64,000 nucleotides of DNA from Arenicola marina (lineage: Eukaryota > Annelida > Polychaeta > Arenicolidae): contig OZ025264.1 in the NCBI GenBank assembly GCA_964019135.1, forward strand, positions 1,736,001 to 1,800,000. Direction: 5' to 3'. Below are positions 54,850 to 64,000 of this stretch, piece after piece (the stretch's first letter is position 1; every line of letters starts with the position of its first letter). The notes under the pieces were generated by a model. That model saw only the letters and a program-made list of their open reading frames with translations, had not been told where the DNA came from and searched no databases. The translations under genes were made by a program, and so were the position numbers.

Positions 54850-55235
54850 CCCTAAAACGTTTCCGTAGCGTGTTTAGACGTTTACATTATAACATACAAT
54901 TATTCAACGTTCCCAGAACGTTTTTGGTAGGTTACATGATGACCCAAAATTATTCAACGTTCTAAAAACGTTTCTAGAAGAATCCGTTATAACCCTGAAA
55001 TAATTCACCTTTCCCAGAACTTTTTTCGAAGGATGCGTTACAACACTAACATTATTCACCGTTAGCAGAACGCTTTTGGAAGGCTACATTGTAACCTAAA
55101 ATATTCAACGTTCCCAGAAAGTTTTCGTAAGGTTACATATTAACTCTAACATTATCCCACCTTCTGCGAACGTTTTTGGAAGGTTACGTTATAACGATAA
55201 CGAAGCAATAAGATTCCAGTAACGTTAGCATAACG
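54850..55235. repeat. Subterminal repeat, right (aacgttcccagaacgttttt)
   Basis: About seven imperfect copies, roughly 55-60 bp apart, of attattcaacgttcccagaa followed by cgtttttggaaggttac. The core is itself palindromic (AACGTT...AACGTT). Confidence 0.88.
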
Positions 55236-55257
55236 GTAGGTATTTGCTGGGATTACC

Positions 55258-55547
55258 TTGAGTTCAAGGTCAACTTTCTGGATCAGTCCCAGTGTGAGAT
55301 GAGCTGAGACGAGTGGTAGAGTAGACTGGTCCTGAGAAGTGGGTGGCATTGCCATAGGAGTCAAATTAACGGCCTTGAATAGCCTGGTGTTAGGCAACAC
55401 TGTTTTGGATCCCGTTCCTGAGCCACAGGTACCGACGGATACACGGTACAGATGGCAAGAAGATGGACAAGCCAAGCAAAGAAAACGAATAAGGCATAAC
55501 CTGATAACAAATTGTAGTGTTTTTGTGGCCCGTGCAAAGACAACCAC
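55258..55547 (-). CDS. Possible coding exon of unknown gene
   Basis: The minus-strand frame 55547-55258 is open and reads, near its end, TLPLVSAHLTLGLIQKVDLE then LK, directly followed by a consensus donor (CTCAAG|GTAATC). The donor's GTAAT runs into the terminus of the composite transposon. No family recognised, no clear acceptor chosen (several AGs around 55330-55420). Could be chance. Confidence 0.22.
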
Positions 55548-56309
55548 AATGATCTTTTTTTTCTTTATTTCCTTGCAAAACGTCCGTCCTGTGCCTCTTT
55601 CAGAGCTCTACTGCTCTCTTATCCCCTGCTCACACGATGCAATATGTTGAAAAATTCATTGCAGTTTTGGACCAACTTTGCAAATGAAGGGCCGGTTTTC
55701 TACGCAGCGTAAGCTTAGCGCATGTTCTAAAGTTTCGATCAACTTCAAGATTTAGAAATTGACAACCAATCAGCGTCGAGCATTTCAGCCAATCAGCGTT
55801 GAGATGATCTGCTTGACTTTATTGTTTGCATTATGACAATGATAAAGTGTATGCATGACGCTATGACGCGCGATGCCCTAATGGTATGTTAGCTAGGTGG
55901 CGGTAGTGAAAATTGGTGAATCGGTAAGTACGCGGTTCGATCGTGTGAACTGTTGACCGACCGATACTTCGACCGTTGTTGCGACCATTGAAGTAATGAT
56001 CGTACCGTGTAAACCCGGCATTACGGGTGTTTCGCCAGTTGGCATTTCACATGGTCTTTCATTGGCGCTGGCAGCGATCAGCCTAAAAAATACCGTGCCT
56101 AAAGATGGCGGGTCCAACCGGGGTGGGGTGGGGGGGGACCCTGGCATCAAGGCGCAGAATCTGTAATAACCATATATATCTATGTTTCTGAAAACGATAG
56201 ACGTTATGTCTGCCAAATATTTCTAAATATTTCACCATAAGTTAGCCCTGACCGGGATTAATAGGCTCTCGCAAGTTCTACTTCCGGTGTGGTTTGTGGG
56301 GTCACGAAC
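55548..56309. other. Non-coding stretch
   Basis: A short direct repeat (accaatcagcgt.gag at 55765 and ccaatcagcgttgag at 55788). No gene recognised; ORF 55893-56216 (minus) has no domain. Confidence 0.4.
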
Positions 56310-56936
56310 GAGAGTAATCGACGCAGATATTTCGAGCATGCGCACTCATACTTCCCGCTCTTGTGCAGATCAAAATAAACCAAACGCAAAATCCGCGGTC
56401 AGCGTGAATGTTGCACTTGTGGAACTGCACAAATCACAAAGACCGTTAAAAAGTACCATAGCAATAAATCAACGGATACGGGGTGCCTTATTTATGTATT
56501 ATCTCTGTTTTAATATTATTTACATGTTGTTTGCAGGTCGAAATACTACGTTATCTAGGCTATCTATATTTAAAGTTGCATATCGAGCTCTTTCCCGCCA
56601 AAACTAAGCCCAGGCGAAATTTATATCAAAATTCATTATATAAATTTAGAATCCTGATAAACGTCGCCGTTTCGGGCTGTGATATGAGAAACGTGTCTAT
56701 CCCGGGACACCACAGAACTCGACGTTTACCACTAAGTTAAAAATTTGTGGCAAATTGATATCACGGGCAAAGCTAAGAGACTCTATTTGGCAGTCTGGCA
56801 TGGGTGGAGTATAGACAAAAGAAATCTTTAATAATTCAAGGACTGATTTTTATTTGTATTTTGACCTCTTTATTTTAGGCGGAAAAGAGCTCGATATGCA
56901 ACTTTAACATATTGTGGGGCCTGGATACTATGTTGG
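56310..56936. repeat. Dispersed repeat, copy 2, interrupted by a MITE
   Basis: Aligns with 16395-16676 as two blocks, 56310-56571 and 56906-56936 (ggggcctggatactatgttg vs gggcctggacgccatgttgg). The gap is filled by the 56574-56903 element. Confidence 0.85.
56570..56907. mobile_element. TTAA-flanked MITE, 26-bp TIRs, 330-bp core
   Basis: agttgcatatcgagctcttt.. (56574-56599) and its reverse complement (56878-56903) pair with one mismatch. TTAA stands outside each end (56570-56573 and 56904-56907). The corresponding site in the paralogous copy at about 16650 is unoccupied (tttttacgtattg), supporting insertion into a TTA-containing target. Confidence 0.88.
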
Positions 56937-58315
56937 ACCCCATGTTCTGAGGATTCGTTGATAGAGAACTGCTCAGATAATTAAGATCCTTCTGATAACA
57001 TATCATGTCATGTACAAACGCGTCTGATGCATATCGTTTAGTGGTTGACATAGACAACTGTGTCAGACAGAGCTTCGGGATACATCTATATAAAACGTTG
57101 CGTTGAATATGTTTTTCTTCTTGGTGGCGTTGTGAAGAGGACTTCAACCGTGATGTGTAGGCAGCCTACATGACTAATGTCTTGGAGCAGACTTTTTATT
57201 TCATTTTAATTTTTTTTTAGTTAATCGCGGTTGCGACCGGTTCTGGCCAAGGCTTTTGGGTTATTAATCGATGGTCTAAAAACAAAACAACCTTAAATAC
57301 GTTAACGTTGCGTTGCACTAACTGATCAGGTGTGAGGGGGAGGGGAGAGGGAGGGGCTCTGCCACTGTCTAAACGAGTGGGATGCGAACCACCCGCCTGC
57401 CATAGTTTTTGAGCGCCTAGGCCGTGTTTGCCTCCACACACACATATAAACACAATGATGCGGGCCCACCCCCGCCCCGCACCCCAGACACACTAGTTGA
57501 CCCTATGTAGACGATTTACACTTACAATTTGGTCCATACTTTATTGTTTCGGGGGGTTTATTGGCTCAGTAGACCGTTCCAAATACCCCAGGCGACATCT
57601 ATCATCAAAAATAGACACTGCGTGCTTCGGGCTTTGTTCAGGTGCCCGGCTTCAACGTTTCGTTTGTCAGGGGCAGGTTTGTTCTATGGTATTGTTACTC
57701 ACGGAACAAACACACACGATGTCTGTATAAACTTTCCCATAACTATTACATTATATATTGGAATCACAGCTTATATTTTCACTAGATTAAGATCAGTATT
57801 ACAGTCCTATCTGTTAGGCTCCCCATTCAACCTTCCTGGTTGCTATGCAACAAGGCTCGCGCTACTCCAGTGCACTCAGATTCTTATTAAAAAGACAGTG
57901 TACACGGGTCCATATCATCGCTTTACAACAAGTTATAATCGGTACACATCTGGTGCCAGGTTATGTATTATGTACAATATATATTCCTAAATTATATTTT
58001 TAATTTATCTAGATAAAATAGACGCTAGAACGACCATTATTTCCGCACAGACGAACAGCAGCCAACCGACAATATGGCCACTATCCCGTCACGCACAGCT
58101 TAGTGCCAGTCTCTACAGTCGCCGGTTGGCATTGATATCAGCTGTTTTCTCGGTTTCTATGCTTCCATCTCGTTTTTAAAACGATATTATTTGATAGTCA
58201 AGATATTTATCTGTACATTTCCTGTTAACCTATGATAAACGGTTGAAAATTATGCAGCTGTAAGTCAGTAAGCTTACTCGCTTTTTACATGCTGCGCAGC
58301 GCAGACCGAGCTAGA
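56937..58315. other. Non-coding stretch
   Basis: Short ORFs only (57217-57453 minus; 57497-57730 and 57529-57990 plus), none with a recognisable domain. Confidence 0.4.
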
Positions 58316-58316
58316 G

Positions 58317-59249
58317 TTAAGGTAAGCTACCCATAATAGCAAGGTAAAAGAACTCTGCATTTGTGATTATTTTATGAAAGTATACCCAATTACACACCTT
58401 CTGGTGAATTTCTAGGACATTTTACCGTCCTGTTGAAAAAATATTCTCCATTTTCTAAGTATACCCCCATTTCGCAAAATGACCAACACTTGCACCTACC
58501 ACGAATATGTTATTTTGCTACAATTCAGCTCAATATTAAGTCATTATCATCAGTAATAGCTCTTTGGAAAGCCCAAACCTAGTGCAATACAGGAATGATA
58601 TTCAAAATAGCAGCCACAAAAAGCAAAAGAATGGTAATAATAAAGTGCAGTTATGCAAAAAAAGGACCGTTTTTGCCAAAATTCGAAATCACCACCTTCA
58701 CAAAATTGGCTATAATTTCATCAAAAATGAAAATCTTGACATCAAACCACGTTTAAAAACTTAGAATATAAAAATATAGTTCTTGTAATAAAAATAAAGA
58801 AAAATATAGGTAGCCGTGCAAATTTCCCGAGAAACACGTCCTGAAGCTTGAAAATGTTATTTCAGAAATATTTTTTGGAGCAGCTCATTTCACACCAATT
58901 ATCAGTAATTTACGCCTTGTGTTCACATTTTAATAAATATGGTTATATATAATGGTCTCCGATATAATTATGATCTACACCAATGTTTTCTGAACTATTT
59001 ACACGTTTTCCACATGTTTTTTTACTTGAATAATCGGAATTTATCACGATGAGCTATTGTCGGTGAAATACCCTGTGAATGACGTTACGAATTGGGGATT
59101 CCCTGTGAATGACGTTGCGAATTGGGGATTCCCTGTGAATGACGTAACCAGTTAGGGATTCCCCTTTCACTGACACCCGCCGATGTTTGCCCATGTTTAC
59201 AGAGGTCTGCTCAAAATCGGAGAGGCTTATTATGGGTAGCTTACCTTAA
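58317..59249. mobile_element. TTAA-flanked inverted-repeat element, 925-bp core
   Basis: gttaaggtaagctacccata (from 58316) is exactly complementary to 59231-59250, the full match being 22 bp. TTAA lies at 58317-58320 and 59246-59249, giving TIR ggtaagctacccataat. The interior is very AT-rich with no domain-bearing ORF, so it is non-autonomous. It contains a short 30-bp tandem repeat near its right end. Confidence 0.85.
59068..59163. repeat. 30-bp tandem repeat, three copies
   Basis: Three consecutive copies of ccctgtgaatgacgttacga plus attggggatt, inside the right part of the 58317-59249 element. Confidence 0.92.
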
Positions 59250-60588
59250 CCGAGTTAACACGCGCCTGCCAGAATTTTCCCTGAAACGGTCTAGTTTGCT
59301 TTAATTTCCTTTAGGATATAATAACGGCACTTCGGCGTGCCATACGTGTGTGCAAACCAGTGGTTTGGGGAGCGATTAGGGCGACAGAAATACAGCCCGA
59401 GAGACACGGAATGCGGTCTGGCGGACTCATACTTTATCCAGTTCTCGCCTAGTTTTCATGGGATCCACATGGCGGAATAGTGTTTTGATTGCTACGATCA
59501 CATTCCCGTCCCTGCCTGGGTAAGGTAAGTGAAAAGTTGCGTCAAACAAACACTCTTTCGCCTTAACTTTGTTTTAACATGCGGTTCATGTGGTTCTCAC
59601 TCCACTATATAACCACGGGTCCGGCCACGGGTATCAGCACAGATTATGTCTGATGCGTCTCGAGTGCCATACGATTTCTTGTATCAGTCTATCTGAGGAG
59701 AGTGAGGTGGTCTATCCTGCTGACTGATGTGGTCTATCCTGCTGACTGATGTGGTCTATCCTGCCGACTGAGCTAGGTGGCCCACCGCCTTGACCCATAG
59801 GAATCCGACTAAAACCCATGGACCAAAGGGCGAGCAGGCGGGGGTGGTGGGGGTGGGGGGTCACCTCGGTCTGACAGCGACTGTCCTTGCCGATATGGAT
59901 GTGTATGCGGTTATGTATAATAGCGGTTGCTGAGTCACTTTCACTGTCGAGAGAATCCGAGTCTGTTGACCTAGATGGTCCCTCAGTAACGTTAGTGTGA
60001 GCGTTGTGCATACACTTCACTGTGCGCCCAGTCGGCGACCAGCTGGACTTCGTCCTTCGCGTTTACAGACAGTGTTTTTTGCCGTAATGTTATCATAACC
60101 ATAATGTGTGTGCAACACAGCCACCATTTCATAATGCCTGAAGGCGTCGACCGTTACTAAGCAATTTATGTATAGATTATTGCCAAAAAACAGGCCCCAA
60201 GAAGTTTATCTCGAATGGTTACCAGATAACCACAGAAAGCTGCAGGAACCTCGTATTGCGGGTACCAATACATCTCGTGTTTACTGATAGATTTAGGGTG
60301 GATTTTTTGTTGTGGACAGACCGGTGAGACCGGTGAGACCAACAGTCTCTGTCTCACAAGAACAGTAAGTCAGCGGGTGGGTGGGTAGGGGGCGGGAGTG
60401 TGTGTGTGTGAGTGGTGGGGGGGGGGGGGGGTACCTCTATATCCACAACACTATATCGACAAATGCTGTGGATATACACCGTAGCATTCACTACTTAATG
60501 GGCCTATGCTCAATCTGGACCACAAGCCTGTAGGGCAATGGCAAGCCTGTTGTACCATAATTAAAATAAAACATTTGATCTAAAATTA
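59250..60588. other. Region upstream of the PARP-like gene
   Basis: A TATATAA word at 59606-59612 could be a promoter element. A three-copy 22-bp repeat lies at 59706-59770. ORF 59712-60020 (minus), S/D-rich and partly made of that repeat, is not recognised. A GT microsatellite with G tract is at 60396-60431. Confidence 0.4.
59706..59770. repeat. 22-bp tandem repeat, three copies
   Basis: Three copies of gtggtctatcctgctgactg plus at, the third with one substitution (tgccgactga). Confidence 0.92.
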
Positions 60589-60742
60589 ATGGTAACATGC
60601 TACGTCTGTCAGACGGACGTAATATATGATCAACGAAACGGCCGGAAGAGCGAACGTCACATTCACCTCATTGAATTGTCGCCCATGAAGGTGGAAGACT
60701 GCATGACCAGCATGTGGTCCAGGCTCTTTGCACCAGACATCG
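60589..60742 (+). CDS. PARP-like gene, putative first coding exon
   Basis: ATG at 60589, donor ATCG|GTAAGT. Reads MVTCYVCQTDVIYD.. through MWSRLFAPDI. The CYVC pair hints at metal binding, but no family is recognised. Its phase-1 end matches exon 2. The start could be elsewhere, since upstream exons were not excluded. Confidence 0.5.
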
Positions 60743-63700
60743 GTAAGTACGGATACCAGCAATTATAACACGTACAGATATTGATTAAAGTTACTGTCGA
60801 TACTGCTTAGTTTGAACGATTAGGTCTCATACGAAATGCTGAATTTCAAGAGACGTCAGGGAAGGATATATAAATGTACTGATAGTAGATGCTTCGTGCT
60901 ATGTTCGACGAACTCTTGGTGGCAGTGGCAGAATATACTCATTGATGCTGTGATTTTTTGGCGTATTAAACACCATAAGCACGTATACCTTTTCTGGCAA
61001 ACCGGGATAACATTATATTGTTTTGTATCTATAAACGTCTGTACCGCATTAGCATGCACCACAGTTTCGTTATTTGAAGTTAATATATATTAATCTCATG
61101 TATGTCTGATATTCAGGCAAACACATTTGTGGACCGAATAGTAATGTATTCTTTCATCTCATATTTATGTTATGTATTTGCATACTTAGCCCTATATTAT
61201 ATATATCCTACCGGGTGTACGACCGGCCTTTTCTGATCCGTTGAAGCTTCATCTCTTGTTATATCTCCGATATTGTGTCTTGTCATGATGAGAAGCAAAA
61301 CTGTTATGTTTTTTTTATTTCCTCGCGGCATAGGCATATTTAGACGAGTGAAAACTGTTGCGGCCCCAGCCGGTGGCATATCATTCTTAATTCTTGGACA
61401 TATCTTTTCCGGTCATCAAATATTGTGAGTAGAAGAGCTATCGGATGGCGATGGGTCCGGTGATGAATGTGCCACAGGGTGGTTTAGCGGCTTGCAAAAC
61501 ACGCTGAACATTGCTGGAAAGGCGGATCCAAAGAAGTCGGAACCTCGTGGTGTGTGAAACATCCAATGTTATTCAGCCACACTATTAACCACCTGAATAA
61601 CCAAATAAGTGCTCACATATTGCTCGACCTTTGTTGTTGTGTTGTTGTGTTTTTGTTGTTGATCGTTGACGCTTGCTCTCTGTCCATACATAGTTCTTCT
61701 TGGACGCCGTCTTCTCGTGATGAGAGGCAGAACGTTGGATTTCTCGCCGCACAATTATATTTGGTCCAGTGAAACCACTTTGAAGTCTCTTAGATTTTGA
61801 AATGGTCATTTTTAATAATTGAACCCATTTACAGGCCCAGCGATTATGACATAATCTTGAATATTTGAACTTGTCTTCCTTGACAACTAATATTGTTAGA
61901 GGGCCCATCGGATGGCGGTAGTTATGGTGATGAAGGTGCCATGGCAACGGGGTGGACTGGCTTATTGTGGCGAACGCTAAATTGGGCTGGAACGGCTGAT
62001 ACCAAGAAGTCTGAACCTACTGGTGAGTGAGCTTCCAGGCTTATTAGTGTGTTGTATGTTCAGGACGCTTTAACCACTTTTGGCCATATCGCATCAATGG
62101 GAGAAGGAAGTGAAGAGCGGAGCCATGTCTCCGGGGTGACCCCCTACTCGTTGCGAAGGACATGGGAACTTTATCCTGCGACCACACATACATGGCCACA
62201 GCGGGGCTCGAACCACCAATCCGCGTGCACTCAAGGCGAGCGCTCTAGCTCACTGGGCTATCGGGGCGGCCCCTCCAGGGTTATTTAACCGCATGGTTAA
62301 CTGCATTACCTTAAGCCGTTATGACGTGTTTATCGCCATCTTGAGCTTGCTTTTTCTTTCATCGGTACAATGTAGATCTTTCACATTTAGTAAATTCAGT
62401 TTTGTATTTGTTATTTGTTATATGTATTTAAAATAGAAACATCGTTAGACAACGGCACTGACGAGGCAGATGGTGCAGATGATGGTTGTGATACAAGACG
62501 ACCAAGGGCAATTGATCAATTGAGAAAAGCGTTAAAAAGTTCAGTTGACAGAGGTACGTTTATTGCCCATATCACCTTTTAGGTGAAAGGTGAAATCTTT
62601 GTCTTATGAACAAAATAAGCGTCACACGCCATACATTTTTCATCAGAACTTTGATCGTATATATTAGTGGTTAAAATCTTGATTGTGCTCTCCTATTTTA
62701 AAGGAACGGTTCGCTACGGGACGAACGACTGGTCGGTGTTACTTTGACCAATAACGGTGCCCCCCCCCCCGCCAAGTTGGTATTTTCGTTGCGAGAGTTG
62801 GACGTCAACATATTTGTCAAAGTTGATTCTATTTAAAGCATTTTTTTCCTCGAGATCCACACAATGTTCGCGCGATATTACAGTATAATAACCATGACCT
62901 GACCACTATTCATGCAGCCTGGACCATCCCTTTTGCAACCTTTGGCAGTGCCGTTTGTAAGTAGCTATGTTATGTATCCCCACCTAGCGATTGAAGTACC
63001 CTCCTATTGGAAGACGACCGACCAGAAAAGTCTTGTGCCACAGTTGATTCCTATCACGCCATATCAGAAGAGCTACAATAAAATTAAGGAAAAACTACGA
63101 GCCAGCGGAGTGACTAACACCATCCGAAGTGTAAGGCGTGTAGATATTGGACTATCAAAAAGAGGAACTGCTTTGTAATGGCATGAATGCGACATAGAAT
63201 TGTTAATGGCTTTCGTATTAGTAATCGTGGACGATAAGTCGTGTAACCTACCTTAGTTCTCTCTTCGCAATCAACTCTTAAATAAGATGTTCATGTCTTG
63301 TGTTGCTACAATTCTCAAAAATGTAGCTGAATACACGGGTTATGGTATTGAATCATTAATATTACCCGTGTATTAATGAATCACTAATATTACCCGTGTA
63401 TTAATGAATTACTAATATTACCCGTGTGTTAAGGAAGCATTAATATTTCCTTCTTTTCTTATGGATGTTGAAATGCTTGACAGATTCACCGCATACTGTC
63501 TTCTCACAAGTCGTTTATCAAACAGTGAACGTCGATTGCGTATTCATAGGTCAGGAGTAGAATTGATAACTGATATCTAACATGAACCATATTCTGCTTG
63601 TGCTTAGATTACTCGGATTGAAAACACTGCCCTCTATCACGAGTACACTGCCCGCCAAGTCCGGATCCAGAAGGACTGTCCTGGAACGGAAGTGGAACGA

Positions 63701-63785
63701 ATCCTGTTTCACGGCACTAAGGCAGACGTCATTCAGGATATCAATATTAACGGCTTCAGTAGAAGCTATTTTGGGTCTGCAAATG
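60589..63785 (+). CDS. PARP14/15-like mono-ADP-ribosyltransferase, 5' part, truncated by window end
   Basis: Predicted exons 60589-60742, 61433-61549, 61900-62022, 62437-62553, 62988-63130, 63608-63785, with phases 1,1,1,1,0,1 that fit throughout. The last two encode a PARP catalytic-domain start: WKTTDQKSLVPQLIPITPYQ, IKEKLRASGVT, RIENTALYHEYTARQVRIQ, then EVERILFHGTKADVIQDINI, NGFSRSYFGSAN. HGT supplies the His of the H-Y-E/I NAD+-binding triad; the Tyr and third position lie beyond the window. Domain layout resembles animal PARP10/14/15-class enzymes, which transfer ADP-ribose to proteins in stress and antiviral responses. The N-terminal ~170 residues are unfamiliar; no macro or clear WWE domain is seen. 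Exons 2-4 are symmetrical (phase 1-1). The first exon is the least certain. Confidence 0.75.
61433..61549 (+). CDS. PARP-like gene, exon 2 (duplicated exon A)
   Basis: 117 bp, acceptor GAGTAG, donor CGTG|GTGTGT. Reads ELSDGDGSGDECATGWFSGL and ADPKKSEP. It aligns with exon 3 at SDG..GDE.A.TGW.GL..TLN.AG.AD.KKSEP. Confidence 0.6.
61900..62022 (+). CDS. PARP-like gene, exon 3 (duplicated exon B)
   Basis: 123 bp, acceptor TTGTTAG, donor ACTG|GTGAGT. Paralogue of exon 2. The intron sequence before both exons is also similar (cttgtgatgagaggcagaac-type words near 61286 and 61717), so exon plus intron were duplicated together as a roughly 467-bp unit. Confidence 0.65.
62080..62275 (-). mobile_element. 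tRNA-derived SINE
   Basis: On the minus strand the 5' head (from about 62275) reads as a tRNA-like sequence. The A box (tagcccagtgagctagagcg, about 62261-62242) is followed by an anticodon-loop-like ccttgagtg and a B box (ggttcgagccc, about 62214-62204). A tRNA-unrelated body (gtcgcaggataaagttccca, gtcaccccggagacatggct) extends to about 62080. It lies in the intron between exons 3 and 4 of the PARP-like gene. It is not a tRNA gene because the acceptor stem does not close and a long body follows. Confidence 0.85.
62437..62553 (+). CDS. PARP-like gene, exon 4
   Basis: 117 bp, acceptor AAAATAG, donor AGAG|GTACGT. Acidic first half (DNGTDEADGADDG), then a basic helix-like RRPRAIDQLRKALKSSV. Phases 1 and 1. 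Confidence 0.6.
62988..63130 (+). CDS. PARP-like gene, exon 5
   Basis: Acceptor CCCACCTAG (phase 1), donor CGAAGT|GTAAGG (phase 0). It encodes VPSYWKTTDQKSLVPQLIPI and the segment leading to the PARP domain. The open frame runs past the donor to 63178, but only the spliced version joins cleanly to the next exon. Confidence 0.7.
63350..63450. repeat. 28-bp tandem repeat
   Basis: tattacccgtgtattaatga plus atcactaa, period 28 (tacccgtg at 63363, 63391, 63419), three to four copies, in the intron before the PARP HGT exon. Confidence 0.9.
63608..63785 (+). CDS. PARP-like gene, exon 6 (catalytic HGT exon)
   Basis: Acceptor TTGTGCTTAG (phase 0), donor AATG|GTAGGT (phase 1). It encodes RIENTALYHEYTARQ through LFHGTK and NGFSRSYFGSAN, the first half of the PARP catalytic fold. 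The next exon lies outside the window; the remaining 215 bp are intron. Confidence 0.9.
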
Positions 63786-64000
63786 GTAGGTTACTACAGA
63801 TATCAGTGGCAAATCAATGGGAAATTAAATTAAAAACTAGTGCATTGTTACCTACAGAACAAGAAATACCATAATTGTAGTTACTAATAGAGCAATATCT
63901 TCCATGGGAAACATTTTGAATGTTTCGGACGGAATTGTTATATGTTGATTCTTAGTGTACAAGAAAACGCTAATTGTACGCAACAAAAAACTGTTAAGCC

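Larger units (their letters stand above)
51377..55251. mobile_element. 3.9-kb composite transposon-like element with subterminal repeats
   Basis: The left end cccagctaacaatataacgt (from 51377) and the right end, reverse complement cccagcaaatacctaccgtt (ending 55251), share the terminus CCCAGC and a purine/AACG-rich subterminal region. Both are flanked by AT. Inside each end lies an array of AACGTT-containing repeats (51390-51645 and 54850-55235). The interior carries a nested MITE and a dispersed repeat but no recognisable transposase, so it is either non-autonomous or two copies bracketing unrelated DNA. The left end lies about 18 bp from the 23-bp array. Confidence 0.6.

Noticed and set aside
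59712..60020. Minus-strand S/D-rich 102-codon ORF as a gene
   Set aside because: Its C-terminal part is the 22-bp tandem repeat and G-rich simple sequence; no ATG context, splice sites or domain support.
62200..62275. A functional tRNA gene on the minus strand
   Set aside because: A and B boxes are present, but no closed acceptor stem was seen and a SINE body follows immediately.
62918..62956. Tiny 39-bp PARP exon (AWTIPFATFGSAV) before exon 5
   Set aside because: It has a fitting acceptor, donor and phase, but would leave a 31-bp intron, too short to splice. The direct exon 4 to exon 5 join already works.

Overview
This is a eukaryotic, animal-type window. It has spliced genes with GT/AG introns, very low coding density, many tandem arrays and MITE-like inverted-repeat elements. 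The gene set is an SLC22 transporter, a GT61 xylosyltransferase-like enzyme, a GT92 enzyme and a PARP14-type ADP-ribosyltransferase with duplicated exons. Together with SGNH-hydrolase-bearing retroelement remnants and a tRNA-derived SINE, this best fits an invertebrate deuterostome, most probably a lancelet (Branchiostoma). The species assignment is inference. No operons, CRISPR arrays or rRNA/tRNA genes were found.

Layout. 1-1990: 139-bp satellite with telomere-like words. 3.1-5.3 kb: one small ORF, then a 189-bp tandem array. 5.8-8.8 kb: a 42-bp minisatellite that leaves long meaningless ORFs open. 9.0-10.6 kb (-): retroelement-like remnant with an SGNH hydrolase. 10.8-12.6 kb (+): GT61 glycosyltransferase, essentially intronless, with a TATA box and a frameshift near its N-terminus. 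12.6-18.4 kb: mostly non-coding, with hairpins and dispersed repeats. 18.4-19.0 kb (-): 3' half of a GT92 gene with a frameshift. 19.2-19.6 kb: 23-bp minisatellite.

20.2-32.8 kb (-): a complete nine-exon SLC22 organic ion transporter. The splice phases join without conflict to give 1632 bp (543 aa). Its introns hold minisatellites, two of which grew at exon edges (exons 3 and 4), two partial copies of exon 2, a decayed LINE reverse transcriptase, a small DNA transposon with TIRs and a TTAA-flanked MITE.

35.2-51.4 kb: a 16-kb array of a 23-bp CA/CCT-rich unit (roughly 700 units) with higher-order structure. It includes a recent, nearly exact 2484-bp (108-unit) tandem duplication. ORFs up to 686 aa across it are by-products of a stop-free 23-mer. 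51.4-55.25 kb: a composite transposon-like element with subterminal AACGTT-rich repeats and a nested MITE. 56-59.3 kb: dispersed repeats and two more TTAA-flanked inverted-repeat elements. 60.6 kb to the end (+): 5' part of a PARP14-like gene, truncated by the window just after the exon carrying the catalytic HGT motif. It contains two tandemly duplicated symmetrical exons and a SINE.

The genes are independent neighbours, not a pathway. The main interest is how tandem repeats and TTAA-targeting elements have shaped them.
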